From NCBI GenBank assembly GCA_023101885.1, contig JALPQD010000007.1:995741-1059740 (forward strand): a stretch of DNA of 64,000 nt, in the 5' to 3' direction. Below are positions 46,237 to 61,040 of the stretch, one piece after another. Each line of letters opens with the position of its first letter. Within the stretch, counting starts at the first letter, position 1. A model generated the notes under the pieces. That model was not told the DNA's origin. It saw nothing but the letters and a program-made list of their open reading frames with translations, and made no database searches. This DNA is from Typhlomys cinereus (taxonomy: Eukaryota > Chordata > Mammalia > Rodentia > Platacanthomyidae). A program made the position numbers and the translations under genes.

Positions 46237-47640
46237 AATATCCAGCTTGTCTTTAAACAAATTCTCACACTGGACTACAGCAAAGTTCACAACACTGGAA
46301 CTCCTGTATTTGCACCACTAGACGCTGCAGTGGGCTCCTGTTTTGCACTGTGCTTTTGCCCATGGATCTCACTCTCATGGCACCTAAATCCCATGCACTT
46401 TTTAAATTCTTGGAATATTGTGTAAATGAATACACAGAAGTTATGTCATTTTCATGGATTACCGCCCAATCCTACCTCCTTTTTCTTGACTACTGTAAAC
46501 CTCTTCTCCCCAAACTCCTGTGTACTTTCATGTCCTATTTGTGTAGGGGATTCCCTGAGTTTCATCTGGATGGCCTGTACTAGCATAGCCTTGGCAGTTG
46601 TTAAAGTGTAGATATGTTCACAGGCATACACTATTGAGGAAATTATCTATCCATCACCCATTTGAGAACCTCCTGTTAGTTCCAGTCCTTTTCACTTTTG
46701 TTTTTTGATAATCTCAGGAACACTAGGCTACAATCAAAAACAATCATATTAATTAATATGCCCCTGACAACACTGCAGTATATCCTGATGGAAAAAAAAA
46801 TGCCATACCATAAGAGAACACACCACTACCTTCTCTCTCTGGATGTCCTCTATGCATACCCTATTAAAATGCAATAGGAGAGGGAGCTAAATGCCACTTG
46901 CAAGCCAGTAATAGTGGTTCATGCTCATAATTGTAGCTGCCAATGAGGTTGAAGCAAGAAAAAATATTGCACATTGAAGAGATGGCTGAACTAGGAAGTA
47001 ATTTTGACCAACCTGAGAAACTTCAGAGAGTGTCTCAAACCAAAAACAAAAACAAATTCAATGAAGGAACACAGGTCCGTGTTCCATTTTCAATTGCCTT
47101 CTCCCTGTGTGACCTCTGAGAATCCACATTTTCTTCCTTTGAGACTTAGTTCATTCTGAGCAATGTGGTAATTGCTACCCTTTCTGGATACCATGGTGAA
47201 GCCACAGTAAATAAGGATAAGGAATTCATTTAGGATTTCTTGGGCTAGCTTAGAGTATGGTCTTCTCCTATGGGGCAATAAAACCTAGAAGAGAGGTGAT
47301 ATATGGAGATTAGCACAGTATGCAGACAGGCAAGCTGAGACCAGGACACTCTCACTGCTTGTCCATGGAACTGCAATGCAGGCAAGGCAGTGACTTGATT
47401 ATCACATTAGTCTAGAAGTTTATTTATGTACTGGACTCAGAGGGGACCCTCAAAACACAAATGCCCCTAATGACACCTAGTCTTTGATTGCGGGAGGATG
47501 ATCAGTGGGAAGATAGGCCTGATGGTACAAGAGAAGATAGGCTATACAGGAGGAATTGAGTGAGGAGGTCAGGAACTGAGGGTTTTAGGTTTAGGTCTGT
47601 CATATTTGACCCTGGGACATTAGTTTCCATTCTGTCTCCC

Positions 47641-47678
<38 letters not shown>

Positions 47679-50050
47679 CACACACACACATACACACACA
47701 TCTATTTTTACTCTGAAGACAAAGCAGAATTGTATATGAGTGCACATGAGGGGCCAATGATGAAGTAAAAGTGAAGGAGGTAAAGGTGTTTGGGAATGTA
47801 CACAGTCTGTTAACAGCATAAGGACAGAGTGACAAAGGGAAATGAATTCAGAGAAGATATTTGAAGTGTTGACCAACTCTGAAGAGGAAGCAGAGGTGGT
47901 TTGAAGATATGTAAAAAATGCAGTTATGAGGAATGGAAAGAGATACAGGGCAGAGAGAAGAGAAATTAAGTGGACCTAAAAAGGGAGAGGAGCTCTCAGA
48001 ATATACTTTAAGTTTCTTGTCATCTCAGACTCAAAAATTCCAGAAAAGTTAACAATTGCTGTGAAAGTTGTTAATGTGCATCAAACAGTCATGTCGGTGA
48101 TTTCAAAAGCTTCCATGTTGCTGACTGAACTGAGATTTTTGTCAGTCACTGAGAGTGAAAATGTCTGTCTGGGCCTTGGAAGGTCAAGATATGCCCCTGG
48201 AATAAGCAGGCCAGAGCAGAGTAGTTTTAATATGATAGTTTACCCCTTCAGTTTCATGGTCATGTTGGCAAGAATTTAAGTCACGGATTCCAGGACAGCA
48301 TAGGACACATAGTATTCCAGAGGAAAGGGACTCAGAATGGAGCCTGTTGCTGCTGAGATTGTCAGTGAACAGGTTGGAATGAATTAGAACTATGATATGA
48401 GATTCCCAAATGGATGAAAAGATGAAACTCAGAGGATGATACACAGAAAAAGACATTATAGTAGGAAAAAGACTGGTTGGTAAGAGGAAAGTTTCCCAGT
48501 GCGAAAAGGAAGGGGTTATATGATTGAGTAGTAAAGCATGAAAAAGACATAAATTCACTGTGTTCATTTATAAAACTGTCAAAGAAGAAAAATCAATAAT
48601 AAATAGAAATTAAAAAGGGGTTGTGGTGAAGGAGCCATGACAGCCAGGCCCAGGAGTAAAGTGGTGTACAAAATCGGGAGACAAGGGAAGTGTCCAGTAC
48701 TGTGACTAAGGCCTAACTCTGTTCTTGGCCCAGCACTCTGGCTATGCACTGCAAGATAGAGATAGCTACATACAGTGCTGCAGCATCAATCCAGTCCCAA
48801 CACAGGAACAGAAAAGATTCTGGAAGCCAGAGTAACAACCCCTTTCCCACAACCAGAGTTGCCCCTAAACTAAAGGCACAGTGACTGCTACAATCAGCTC
48901 AGTGATTACACACGACATTTCCTTCCCTTTCATGAAAATCCCAGACTCAGTTTTTGGGGATTCCAAAACACCCAGAGTACTCCCTATGGCTCTCCCCATG
49001 GGTGCATGCAACACAGAAAAAGAGGCCTGTAGACAGGAAACTCAAAGCTTTCGTCTCAAAGGGATAACAGGTTACAATGTTGGAAACAAATAACTGAGTT
49101 ACAGTGAAATGGGGAAATTCTGTTATAGGCCACAGGTGCTATCCAATCACATTTTAGCCTTTTGTTTAATGGAAATCAGGAGTCTGGTTGAACATTCCAA
49201 AAAATATGATTAATAGTCACTAGGATGTTAAGTCACAAACAACAATAGGTATTATAAAGCAATTGAGGGCTAAAGGTGGTCCAGGTTAATCTGGCTCTGG
49301 GCTTGTGGCATTCCAAATCACCTGACATCACTGAGGGTTTAATCAGTCAATCGGCATTGCAGATGCAATAGCTTCTTTCTAGTAGCTTACATTCACAGGC
49401 CAGAGCACAATCTCCCAGGACTGCTCAGAAGGGAAGAAAGTTAGACACATAAATAAAAACATTAGGGAGATGGCAGATTTGGAGGCAAAAGTTTTTGAAA
49501 TACTCTGAAAACCCACTGCAATTCTCTTTGTGCCTGCTTGAATATAGCTCACACTGGTGAATTCAATGGGACAGGGCTTCAGATCCAATTCCCTTACATC
49601 ATAAGTGACAATTCATGGCAGGAATCCATAGAAAAATGAAGGCACAATCACAATTTAGTCCTGTTTTACAGACAATTCCTGTATCCTCAGTAATAGGGAA
49701 ACTGAGGCAGGAGATGGAAAACTCATGGCCAGAGTCAGTTAAACAGTAAAGTATATGCCAGTCTTGGATACATGAAAACATAGCTAGTAAAAAAAGCAAA
49801 ATAAATAAAATAAAGCTAACAACAAAGAGGAAATGAATAAATTTTTTTTCAAAGAAAAATTTCTTTTTCTTCTTGGATATGTATATTTAAAACTTCCACA
49901 TAGTGCTACTTCACATTTTTAATTATATATAGACAGGTTTCTTATTCATAAGCAGCTAAGATGTGACTGTGTTTTCAATACTTTATTTGAGAAAGGGATG
50001 GATATTGGAAAGAATATACATACAGGGGAGAGGGAGAGAGTACTGGCATA
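46237..50050. other. Intergenic sequence, mostly unassigned
   Basis: No gene recognised. 46428-46590 (+) and 48420-48567 (-) share a weakly similar block, probably an old repeat in opposite orientations. An (AC)n repeat lies at 47645-47700. Short frames (for example 48184-48567 on -) have no recognisable product and look like chance openings. Confidence 0.45.
47645..47700. repeat. (AC)n microsatellite
   Basis: Nearly perfect acacac run with two small interruptions. Confidence 0.97.
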
Positions 50051-50059
50051 TACTTGTCA

Positions 50060-50480
50060 GTAGACAAGCACACAGGTACACACACAAAAACGAACTGTTA
50101 TTCTGCAATCAAGAAAAATGGAATTTGCAAATAAACTTGATCAACTAGAAAATACTAAGGGAGGTATCCCAGAAAGAGGACAAATGCCACATGTTCTCCC
50201 TTATATGTGAATGCTAGTACTGAAACTTCAGATCTATGTATATTCCTATAGCTAGAGAACCTGAAAGGGAACATTAATCTGGGAAGATGGTGGAGGGATA
50301 GGGTGAAGACCTTAGCAGAAGAGATATAAAAATATCATAGGTGGGAAGGTGGGAAGAAGAATAATGGGGGTGGGGGACTTAAAGATAAGGGGACAGGTAC
50401 AGAAAAGGCTGGAGTAAAAAAAAACACTACTAAGGAAGTGATATACAACTAGAAAAAACCTCCTGTACTCTAAGTTCATG
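50060..50480 (+). mobile_element. Old LINE-1 3' fragment
   Basis: ctgcaatcaagaaaaatgga and the stretch atcccagaaagaggacaaat match the ORF2 C-terminus (SAIKKNE, then IPEREDKCHMFSL). A G-rich 3'UTR stretch follows. Diverged. Confidence 0.7.
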
Positions 50481-50859
50481 AAAAAATGTATCCAAAAAGT
50501 TTTTATGTTTCTTTTTTCACTAAATGATTATATCACAAGACTGATCAAGAAGACTAGGATCCTGAACAGTTAGCTGCATATACTAAGGCATCTATGGAAT
50601 TAAGTTCCATTGAAAACAGTGGGGCTGAACCATAAATAGAGGCTGAAGTGAACAAATGATAATAGTAATTAGCTAATTCAGTTAATGTTTTCTGGTAGGC
50701 TATGAATGGGCGAAACTAGTCTCAACCAAATATTTGCCCCTAAGGTGGGAGTAAAGACCCAACTTATAACTCATGAATAAACATATCATTTACAAATGAG
50801 AAATATATGAGATCTGAATAGATTTTAACCTGTATTAGTTATTATATTGACTGAGCTAA

Positions 50860-52810
<1,951 letters not shown>

Positions 52811-52884
52811 CTGGAAACATAAGAATTTGTTTAACTAATAAGTTTTTTTCACAGTAAATGCTATTTTTTAAGAAAAATCTTATT

Positions 52885-53150
52885 TTTTATCATTTTTATT
52901 GTGTGTGTATGTTTGTGTGTAAATGTCAGAGGGCACTATGTGTGGCTATGGAGGCTCAAGGATGACTCTGTGAATCATCCTGGATTGCTCTACCTCTTAC
53001 TTTTGAGATTTACAAGGATTCACTTCCAGTTCTGGAAATACAGGCTTTTGCAACATCCACCCAGCATTTCTACTCGATATCTAAAATCGGAACTTAAGTC
53101 TTTCTGATTTCTCAGCAGAGGTTAAACCCCTGAGCCACCTCTTCAGTCCA
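52885..53150 (-). mobile_element. Old tRNA-derived SINE
   Basis: (TG)-rich start, then ggttaaacccctgagccacc and tcttcagtcc as the reversed head. Diverged from the young family. Confidence 0.75.
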
Positions 53151-54022
53151 AGAATTTCTTAATGAAATATTTCAAGAGATCTGACTATTATTATTTTCCA
53201 ATATGCATGTTGACATTTATCACATTTAGTTGACTTATAGAACATTACTCAACATATATTACTGTCAACAATTTGCTTCCTTAAGTGAGCCATGTCTTGA
53301 ACCATAGATTTCACTTAAACAAGATATTTGTATTAAATACCAAATTTATGAGATCTCTTTTATATCAAACTTTTCCACATATTAGCATAACTGCTTTTAT
53401 GTAGAAGAATATCTCATGTCAAGTGTACATATTAAATTTGTACATAACTTTCAATTTTTTCTATAGAGAAATTATCAGGTGGAACTCCATTCTCCATCTT
53501 ATCAAGTTCACATTTGAGAAATGATGGGTTAAATTTTGTATGTGTGCTGGTGTAAGAGTGCATTCATTTTTGTACATATGTTCAAGTTTATGCACATCCG
53601 TACATGTGCATGCAGGTAGAAGATCAGAGGATGGTGAATGTCTTCTTTGAAGGAAATTTTCGCAATTTTTTTTTGAAAGAGTATCTTATTGAATATGGAC
53701 ATTGCTGAGTAGAATAAACTGACTGTCCTACATTCCCAAAATCCTTTCTGTCTTGTTCATCTTCTGAGTATTGGGAAGAACACACCATACCCTGCTTGTT
53801 ACATGGGTGTTTGTTGTACAAACTGTAGTCTTCATATTTTCACAGTAGCCCTTTTGTAAGTGAACTTTATCTTCTCAGTTGAATTTAATGCTTTGACAAC
53901 ACATTCTTGAATACATTTCACTCTTTATATTCATTTGTGAAATATAAATAGAGTTTCCAATAAATATTTTACTTACTTCTAAATCTTCCATTGATGTCTG
54001 GCTTGAGATGATCATAACTTAC
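53151..54022. other. No recognised feature (zinc-finger gene intron)
   Basis: AT-rich sequence between the zinc-finger exon and the possible upstream exon. Confidence 0.4.
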
Positions 54023-54083
54023 CATAAATGTCCTCTGTGACATTCCAGATTGGTGCCACCTTGGGCAGTCATTTTAGGCTCAT
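54023..54083 (-). pseudogene. Possible 61-bp KRAB-linked exon of the zinc-finger gene
   Basis: On -, TTCTTATACAG precedes and GTAAGT follows a segment of exactly 61 bp. This is a common length of the second KRAB (b/C) exon in rodent zinc-finger genes. One frame reads DEPKMTAQGGTNLECHRGHL. Similarity to KRAB-b is weak, and the preceding KRAB-A exon (usually 127 bp) was not found. Confidence 0.35.
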
Positions 54084-55480
54084 CTGTATAAGAATAAGCT
54101 CATCAATAATTCAAATTTAAGTTATTACTATGTCATACAAACATGTTAGCATGTCTTAGTCTCACAGAAGTTTATAAAACAGTAACTCATGACATATAAA
54201 CATTTTTATAATCATGAACATAATAAATCACATTAGTATACACTGAAGGACTAATTCACATTTCTTTGAAACTTTAATCACATTACTGTTGTAACATGTT
54301 AAAAAAATTCACACTGTAATCACATCGCTGTTGAAACATGTGAAAAAAATGTTTTTACCATTACTCACCTTCAGGTTTCCACAAGGCAATTTTTACAAAT
54401 AATGTCTAACTTGTTCTATTTTTCTATTACTGACAGATAATATTACCCCACATTGGATGTCTCATATGTGAAATAGGGACATTTGTCAACTAACTACATT
54501 TCACTTGTAGGCATGATCAAATACTCACTTTCCTGAAAAGAAACATAAGCTAAGGAAATGTTCCATGTACATGTGTGTTTACACTTGCTAACTTCATCTG
54601 GAGAAAGAGAATGCTTCAAAGGTTTATGCAATTATCACTACCACAAGGTAGAATACAGCTGCCACCAAATTCTCTAATTCATGTTTTATATATCTTAAGA
54701 TACATGGGCTTTTCGAAATTAAAAGAAACACTTTAAAAAATGGAATAGCTATAAAAAGTTCATTGAGTAATTGAAACTTCCTGTGCAAAAAAAAAATGTG
54801 AAAGGTAAATATTTAAGGGACTCTTGTTACATATTCTGATTGTACAATGCGATAAGTATTTTTAATTCTTCTACCCAATTGATTTCTAATTCTAACTGAA
54901 TCCTTTGATGCTAAATATATATTCAGTGTTCTAATTCTTACTGCTAAATAATACAATTTAAAATGTACTTTATCTTCATCAGATAATCCATGCAATATTT
55001 TGTTTATTTCAAATAATGCATCAGTAAATATGAGTGTGCAGACATATTGTATCCCTACTTCAATCATATCCCATATATTGCTGTGAGTAAAATCATTTCA
55101 TAGTTTACTTGATTATTAATGTATGAATTGTAATACTATGTTGAGTTGTGCTCCTGGGAATGATTTCTTTATAATCTATAGTATATGTCACTATCCTACT
55201 TGTATCCTTCATTACTGGAGATTAAAAAAAAAAGAAACAAATAAATCCAGACTTTCAATGTTTCCCATAGTTTCCAATGATTTATGCGGTTATTTTAGGA
55301 TACATGGTATTATGTATGATTCTCTTGAATTGACTAATCAGTGAAACGCCTGTGTAAAATTTATTCTTTGGAACACAGGAATAGACATATATGTAAAGCC
55401 ATATTTATGCAGAGTCTTGCTTTTATATGAATGTATGCAGCATGACAAGAGAAGAAATCTGTGTGGGATGAGTCGCACAA
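54084..55480. other. AT-rich intergenic sequence
   Basis: No gene recognised. An 84-codon frame on - (54813-55067) has no recognisable motif and ordinary AT-rich composition. Confidence 0.4.
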
Positions 55481-55837
55481 TGCCATGGTTTGAAAATCAG
55501 TTGTTCCCTGCAAGCTTATATGTTGCATGTTAAGCTGTTGCTAATATTTGAAAAGGTTGTGATTGATCTGAGAGGTAGAACTTTGTTAGAAGGCAGTGCA
55601 TCACAGATGGCGAAACTTTGAAGGTTTTGAAGTCACTTAGGCTTACTGAATTCTCTCTTGCTCTCTCTGCTGCTCTGATGTCTCTCATAACCTGAATTGG
55701 GGACTCCTGTTTCTGCCTCTAGCAAGGCTTTCTACCATGCAATTTCCTCTCTCTGTAACCATACGCCAAAAAAATTTTTTTCTCATATAAGTTGTGCATG
55801 AATATTGTCTCAAACAGCTGAAAGAATAATAGCAACA
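55481..55837 (+). mobile_element. Probable MaLR-type solo LTR
   Basis: tgccatggtttgaaaatcag start, gtaaccatacgcc and tcatataagttg near the end, with a terminal agaataatagcaaca. This follows the general plan of rodent MaLR LTRs. No clear duplication. Confidence 0.5.
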
Positions 55838-56524
55838 GTTCATGCAGATTATTTTTTAATGAGACCAAACTCAACCATGTTTATACTAATACAATTTCTT
55901 CCAAATACTGTTGAGAATGAGATAACTGTGATTACGAAAATGTACTTTAGGAACATCCTCTATTCCAATCAATTAACTGTGTTATTCTTGTCATCCAACC
56001 CTGTCATGTTTGTTAGTGATATTTATTGGTTTTCTCCTTCAATCATGTAGGTTCCCCACATCAACAATGGGTTCTTAGGTTTGGGAGCGAGGACTTTAAC
56101 CTGTTGAACTATTTAACTACTTGTCATCCGTGATATATTTTGTAAGTGTTCCATAGTTCTAAATAGAAAAATCCTTATATTACTTATGAATATGCCTATA
56201 TGTTGTGCTTAAAATTGCTTTCACAGGGCATTCTAAATATCACTATTTCCTCCATTTGCTTTTCTCCATGTTCATTTTTTATGTGTATAAAAGGAATTTA
56301 ACTTGGTAGAGTTCTTGCATAATATACACAAGAGCCTGTTTAAACATCATCCAATTACCCTAAAAGACAAAGGAAATAGAAAAAGAAAACAAAGTGATAG
56401 ACGTTTTTTTCTTGATGCCATGAATGACTATCTGGGGCATCAGAGAGGGATAAACTACTTCCATCTTTTCTCTACAGTCTTTATGAGTTTTCAAGATTTC
56501 AGCTACCCTAATATCTTCATTCAG
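55838..56524. other. No recognised feature
   Basis: AT-rich with no clear repeat or frame. Contains the left 6-bp duplication of the following LTR at 56519-56524. Confidence 0.4.
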
Positions 56525-57120
56525 TGTGGGTGTTATTAGGCCCAAAAGCCTGGTCTCTGGATGATACATTAGCAACTGAAAGGGCTGGTGAGTGACACCA
56601 CCCTTGGGCGATTGAGTTTTCCTCTTGTCTGAAGACAATGGCAGGCCCAACTTCCCCCTTTGGGAGTAGAGAGAACTTCTAGGTCATTAGGGTAGCTTTT
56701 GTTTCTCCGAGAAACTGGCTTGGCTGTTCCTCTCCCCATCAGTTCTTTCCTGCTTATCTAAAGGGATGTTAATGCACAGGCCAAGTAACTGCTTTGAGGC
56801 ACACATTCCTTTCTCTTTTAGCAACAAGCCTCCACACCTGTTTAGCATACCTGGCTACATGTTCACCCCATGGCAATTAGGTGTCACTCCTGACTTTTCT
56901 TTGTTAATCAAAATGTATGCGCTTTACATAATTCTGTAAAGAACTTGGCCCTGCTTCTTGATTATAAAACCCCTGTACATTACAATAAAGATAGCTTGGA
57001 TGATAAGGGATATACAAGGGCCCCTCTGACCCAAAGGCTGAAACTTTTAATTCCTACCTCTCCCACTTCAGATTCCTGCCTTTGTAAGTCTAGGTTCCTG
57101 CTGGTTCGTGGACCAGGACA
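56525..57120 (+). mobile_element. Solo class II LTR with 6-bp TSD attcag
   Basis: 596 bp from tgtgggtgttattagg to gtggaccaggaca, flanked by attcag (56519-56524 and 57121-57126, exact). TATAAAA at 56963 and AATAAA at 56984 give U3-R on +. The 6-bp duplication suggests ERVK. Not similar by eye to the LTR at 19091 or 42073. Confidence 0.85.
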
Positions 57121-57270
57121 ATTCAGTATACTTTCTTTCTATCTCTACCTTGTAAAGAAATATGTTATTGCAGAGTAAGAAGTGTGGTCAGAGAACAACA
57201 TTCATAAGTAGGTTTTTCTCTATCCACCATTTCAGATCTGTGAATTTTACTTAAATCTTAGGTTTGTAGG

Positions 57271-57638
57271 TGTTGAAACCAAAGTTCCTGCACCTGATTG
57301 AGCCCCTCAACTAAAGACACAGAGACACCAGAATCGATCAAAGGCAAGAGGTTTTAATCACCAGCGCGCTGGGGTCACCCTGCTTTTCGGGAGCAAGAGT
57401 GGCCCCGAGCACTTAGGACTTGGGTTTTTTATAGGGCAGGGAACAAATTTCAAACAGAGCAAACCCAGCAAACGGGATGAAACATCTGGTTATTGGTGAT
57501 AAGGATAGCTCAAGGGGTGAAGTACAAGTCAGTATAACTAAAGGGTAAGGTACAGGTCAGTTCATCAAGAGTTAGCATGACTAAGGTCAGTTCACAAACA
57601 GGATTTCATGTTCGTGTTCACACATTTTTATGTCCACA
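57271..57638 (-). repeat. 3' LTR of the ERV1-like provirus
   Basis: 368 bp with TG/CA ends. On - it starts TGTGGACATAAAAATG right after the polypurine tract AAAAGGGGGGAA (57639-57650). A TATAAAAAA lies at 57424-57433. Confidence 0.8.
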
Positions 57639-57945
57639 TTCCCCCCTTTTCCTATAGTAAAATTCAATCCTGAATTTATAAGAGGCTCTCCTGTTCTTCA
57701 GCTTTCCCTTGCTCTTTTAAATATAAAGTATGTTTCAAAGTTCTAATGAAATGATAGAGCGATTCATTTAAGAGGGTCCTAACATTTTTTCTATTCTAAA
57801 CAAAACTAATACAATCTCCAAAAATTACAAAGAAGCTCTATGAAAACTGTGAGGCAGTACAGAAGGCAGGACACCACTTGCCTCCACGGATCAGCTGGGC
57901 ACAGGACACACACTACTTGTAAGGAAGGCAGAGGTGAGCAGCGTC

Positions 57946-58356
57946 CTAGCTCTCCCTGGCTTGCAGTATGGGGATCGAAAGCCTGCTGTCTTCCGTAGTG
58001 TTGTGTATCCTCACAGGCAGCACTGAGGGAGGTATAATGGCTGCTGTGCCAGTTCCTATACCAGCTACTCCTATGCCCAGTAATATGGCCAGCGTAATTG
58101 TAATAGGGTCTCTTCTGAATCTGGTTGGCTTAAAGTTATAAAAATCTAACACATCCCTTTCAGAGTGATAATAAATTTTTGGTACTAGTTGAACTAACAC
58201 ACAAAAATCTTTGGAGGAGTTAAACACTGCAGTTGAAACACATGGAGTGAGCCCTATATCGCAGGCCCACCAGGAGTCGGTTTCTGGGACCAGATAAGCT
58301 CCAGTTAAGGAGTTAACAGTCATGGTGTTGTTACAAAGGGAGGAGTGTGAGTTCAT
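57946..58356 (-). pseudogene. Gammaretroviral-type envelope fragment (end of SU, start of TM)
   Basis: 136 codons open on -. WWACDIGLTPCVS is a typical late SU motif, and RFRRDP is a furin-type cleavage site. It is followed by a hydrophobic, Gly/Ala-rich fusion-peptide-like stretch (about 58020-58110), after which the normal TM heptad region decays. The stop at 57946 removes the immunosuppressive-domain region, disulphide loop and membrane anchor. The frame continues upstream with LPEVTGRGLCIG (about 58360-58400). Fragment only; no complete Env is possible here. Confidence 0.82.
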
Positions 58357-58849
58357 AGCCTTCCCTATGCATAGACCTCGCCCTGTTACCTCGGGGAGGG
58401 TTAATCTATGTTTTTCTCTTTTAATATCTTTGGTGCATCTAAAACAGGAACCACGTGGATGACTTTATAACATTGCTAAAATATTTTATTCTATTAAGCC
58501 TAAACCTAGAATATTCGGGCATTCAGGCATGTAAAGGAATGCCTAAAATAACATTACTATTAAGCATATCAGGAATCTCAGTAGTTACTTTGTGTGTGAC
58601 TAATGAACTTGTCATTTTCCTGATCTTAAACATTTTAGTAAAATCAAAAGTTGACAAAAGCCTAGGAAGGAAGTTGAGCACTAGAATTTTGTGCTCCCTA
58701 GTCCATTAACATAGAAACAAAGAGGCTTCCCATTTGCATGTTAAACCCTAGGTTCTCGTGAGATGCTCAACCTGGCACTTAGGACTTTCACTGGTTACCA
58801 GCTCAAAGTCCTTTTCCATCGGAGGGAAGCTATGAGCTTCAGGCCATTA

Positions 58850-59010
58850 CATTGATCTCCACCAGGGTGCTCGACCCCTGGGCCCTGGGGTTCAGGGGGC
58901 AATCTTTCCTCCAGTGGAAATTCCCATGTTTGGGACATAGGCCACATGAAAGCTTCCTGTGCTCACAACCGTCTCAAAGTGCCCAGTCCGGTCATATTTA
59001 AAGCATCTTT
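58850..59010 (-). pseudogene. Retroviral nucleocapsid zinc-knuckle remnant
   Basis: On -, a first knuckle-like CFKYDRTGHF is followed, after a frame change, by CGLCPKHGNFHWRKDC. Spacing and residues recall the two CCHC boxes of retroviral nucleocapsid. The first lacks its second Cys and is broken by the shift. Lies between the gag-start homology and env. Confidence 0.65.
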
Positions 59011-59590
59011 TCCACCTTTCCCTGTCGGAAGGGGTCCTGGGTTGATCTGCTTGGGATGCCTGTTTAATCTATCCCCTAAGGCAAATGTCAAGTTCTGATT
59101 TCTTTGCTTTCTGGTTCTTTCTCTTTTTCTTTCCTTTTTTTATACTAAGTCCTAGGTCACCTGTCCTATTTTAAAGTCCTAGGACAAACAGAAATAAAGG
59201 ATTCGACCTCCAAGACAGAAATGAAAGCTTCCTGATGGTGCCAACCTCTCCCTTACAGATGAGGATGCTATCCTCCAGATAGGAGTTTTGCTGACATGGA
59301 AGCTAAATGAAATTCCTGTCTGTTTCACCTTAGTCTTGAGGACATTGGGAGGCAAAGCTTCTCCTGAGTTACTAGCTGGTACTTTTGGTATAGATCTCTA
59401 TAGTCTCTTAACTTTCTGTCATTTGTTTGCTATTGTTTCTCTAGTTGGATAATATCATAACTTAAATACAGTTCCTGGACACAGGAAGGGGAAATCTCTC
59501 TTTTGGCTTCAGTTTAGTAAACTTGGACTTGAGGAAAGGATGCATGGCTTAGCAGAGTTCTGCCAATCACTATATACACTATATGCAAAG

Positions 59591-61040
59591 ACATCTACTG
59601 ACACTGTCCGTGGCATGGTTGGGGGATGCCAGCGCTCCTCTTGACACCACCAGAGCCCCACTAGATAACATTAAAAGGGGAGAGTCCATGGTCCATACAT
59701 GCCTGAAGCTTCCTGTATTCCCTATGCTATTTAAACAGCATAGTCATTGTCTTTCCTTTTGGGGCAAACATTTCTAGGAATTCCCTTCCATTGACTAACA
59801 AGAACTAAAGTCACATTGATCCTCACTGTACTATGTAGACAAAGAGCTAGAGTCACATTGATTCCCCACCACATGACACAGACAGACAAAGGTTGGGAAT
59901 CCCTACAGGAGAGATCATTCAAGTACCAGTCTGGCCACACTCTTTGCAGAGTCATGGGTGTCCACAGTAGGCAAGTTCTTTTATATGCTGAGCCATATCA
60001 CTGAACTTTTCAATCCAAGTTTCTCCAATCTTATCCTGAAATTTGATGTTTTTTCTCACTTTCCTTTTCTACCTTCCTCATAATGCCATGTGTGCATGTC
60101 TCAATAACTAAATTAAATACTGGGTTGAGGCAAACTAGTTTCCAATTTTTTATATATTATAGTCACAATCCCTATCAACTTTCAATTTGTATCTACTCAA
60201 TTATTAAAGGCCAAATTAGGGAAAATAGACAATTCAGAGTAAAATATTCCTTAATAGCAAATTCACTTTATATATTTCTTAAAAAGAAACATACCTGGCT
60301 AGTAAACATTTTTCTGGCTGTTATATCACCATGATATGTTACATGTTTGCTTCACTTTTCACATATTCAATACAAGTGCTTCTTGTATTGAATCCACTTC
60401 TGTAAGTGGTATTGGAATCACCACAATTAAAAAAAAAAAAAAAAGGCATTACACAGAATGGACTGTCCAGAAAAAGCAAAAGCTAAGCCTCAAATTCACA
60501 AGAAAACTGCTATTTACAACTTAGATTTCAACAGAATCTAGTAAAGAGGTGATTATCACAAGTAAACACTGAGATCTTGCTGAAATTTTATGCTCAGAAT
60601 GCAGTCACTGACCTGGGAGACTCCACACTGGCCGGGTGTTCTACTGGAGTACATGGCATAAATCCATGTTCCAACTTGAAGATCAAGTCAGGTTTGGAAA
60701 TGCTTTGCCCTATAAGTGAAAAGCAATATAAAAATGAGGTCACAGTTCTGATTCAGGTCTGTTTATGAAAAACAGCTTCAAATCCTGAGCTATGCTATGA
60801 TCATTTTGTTTTTGAAACTAAGGAGAGGATTCACATTCTGATATTTCTCTGACTGTACTGCTATGTTATGTAGCATAGTTTAAATATGTAACCACATATT
60901 GACAAACAAAATATTGAACATCATAATAGAAATATAAATGTTACCATATGAAAAAGACAACTTGTGTGACCAGCAATATAACTCAGGTTCCAAATTAATA
61001 TCTCAGATTCTCTTTTACTGACAATATAATTATCTAATCA
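59591..61040. other. Intergenic sequence, no recognised feature
   Basis: Short open stretches only. An A-run lies at 60427-60444. Nothing identified. Confidence 0.4.

Larger units (their letters stand above)
57271..59590 (-). mobile_element. Deleted gammaretrovirus-like (ERV1) provirus
   Basis: Reading -: leader and gag-start sequence (59590-59040) homologous to 45260-46030; nucleocapsid zinc knuckles (about 59010-58850); unassigned sequence (58840-58440); envelope region (58430-57950); decayed 3' segment; a polypurine tract; and the 3' LTR. Most of gag and all recognisable pol are missing, and the 5' LTR is not seen. Order and strand are consistent with one provirus reduced by deletion. Confidence 0.75.

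Noticed and set aside
48184..48567. 127-codon - strand frame
   Set aside because: Rich in Ser, His and Leu with no domain, and it overlaps a likely old repeat. Treated as chance.
54813..55067. 84-codon - strand frame in AT-rich DNA
   Set aside because: No motif, no start context and no neighbours to support it. Lengths like this arise by chance in 64 kb.
57946..58356. Captured functional envelope (syncytin-like)
   Set aside because: Only the end of SU and start of TM are open. Signal peptide, receptor-binding part, disulphide loop and membrane anchor are absent.
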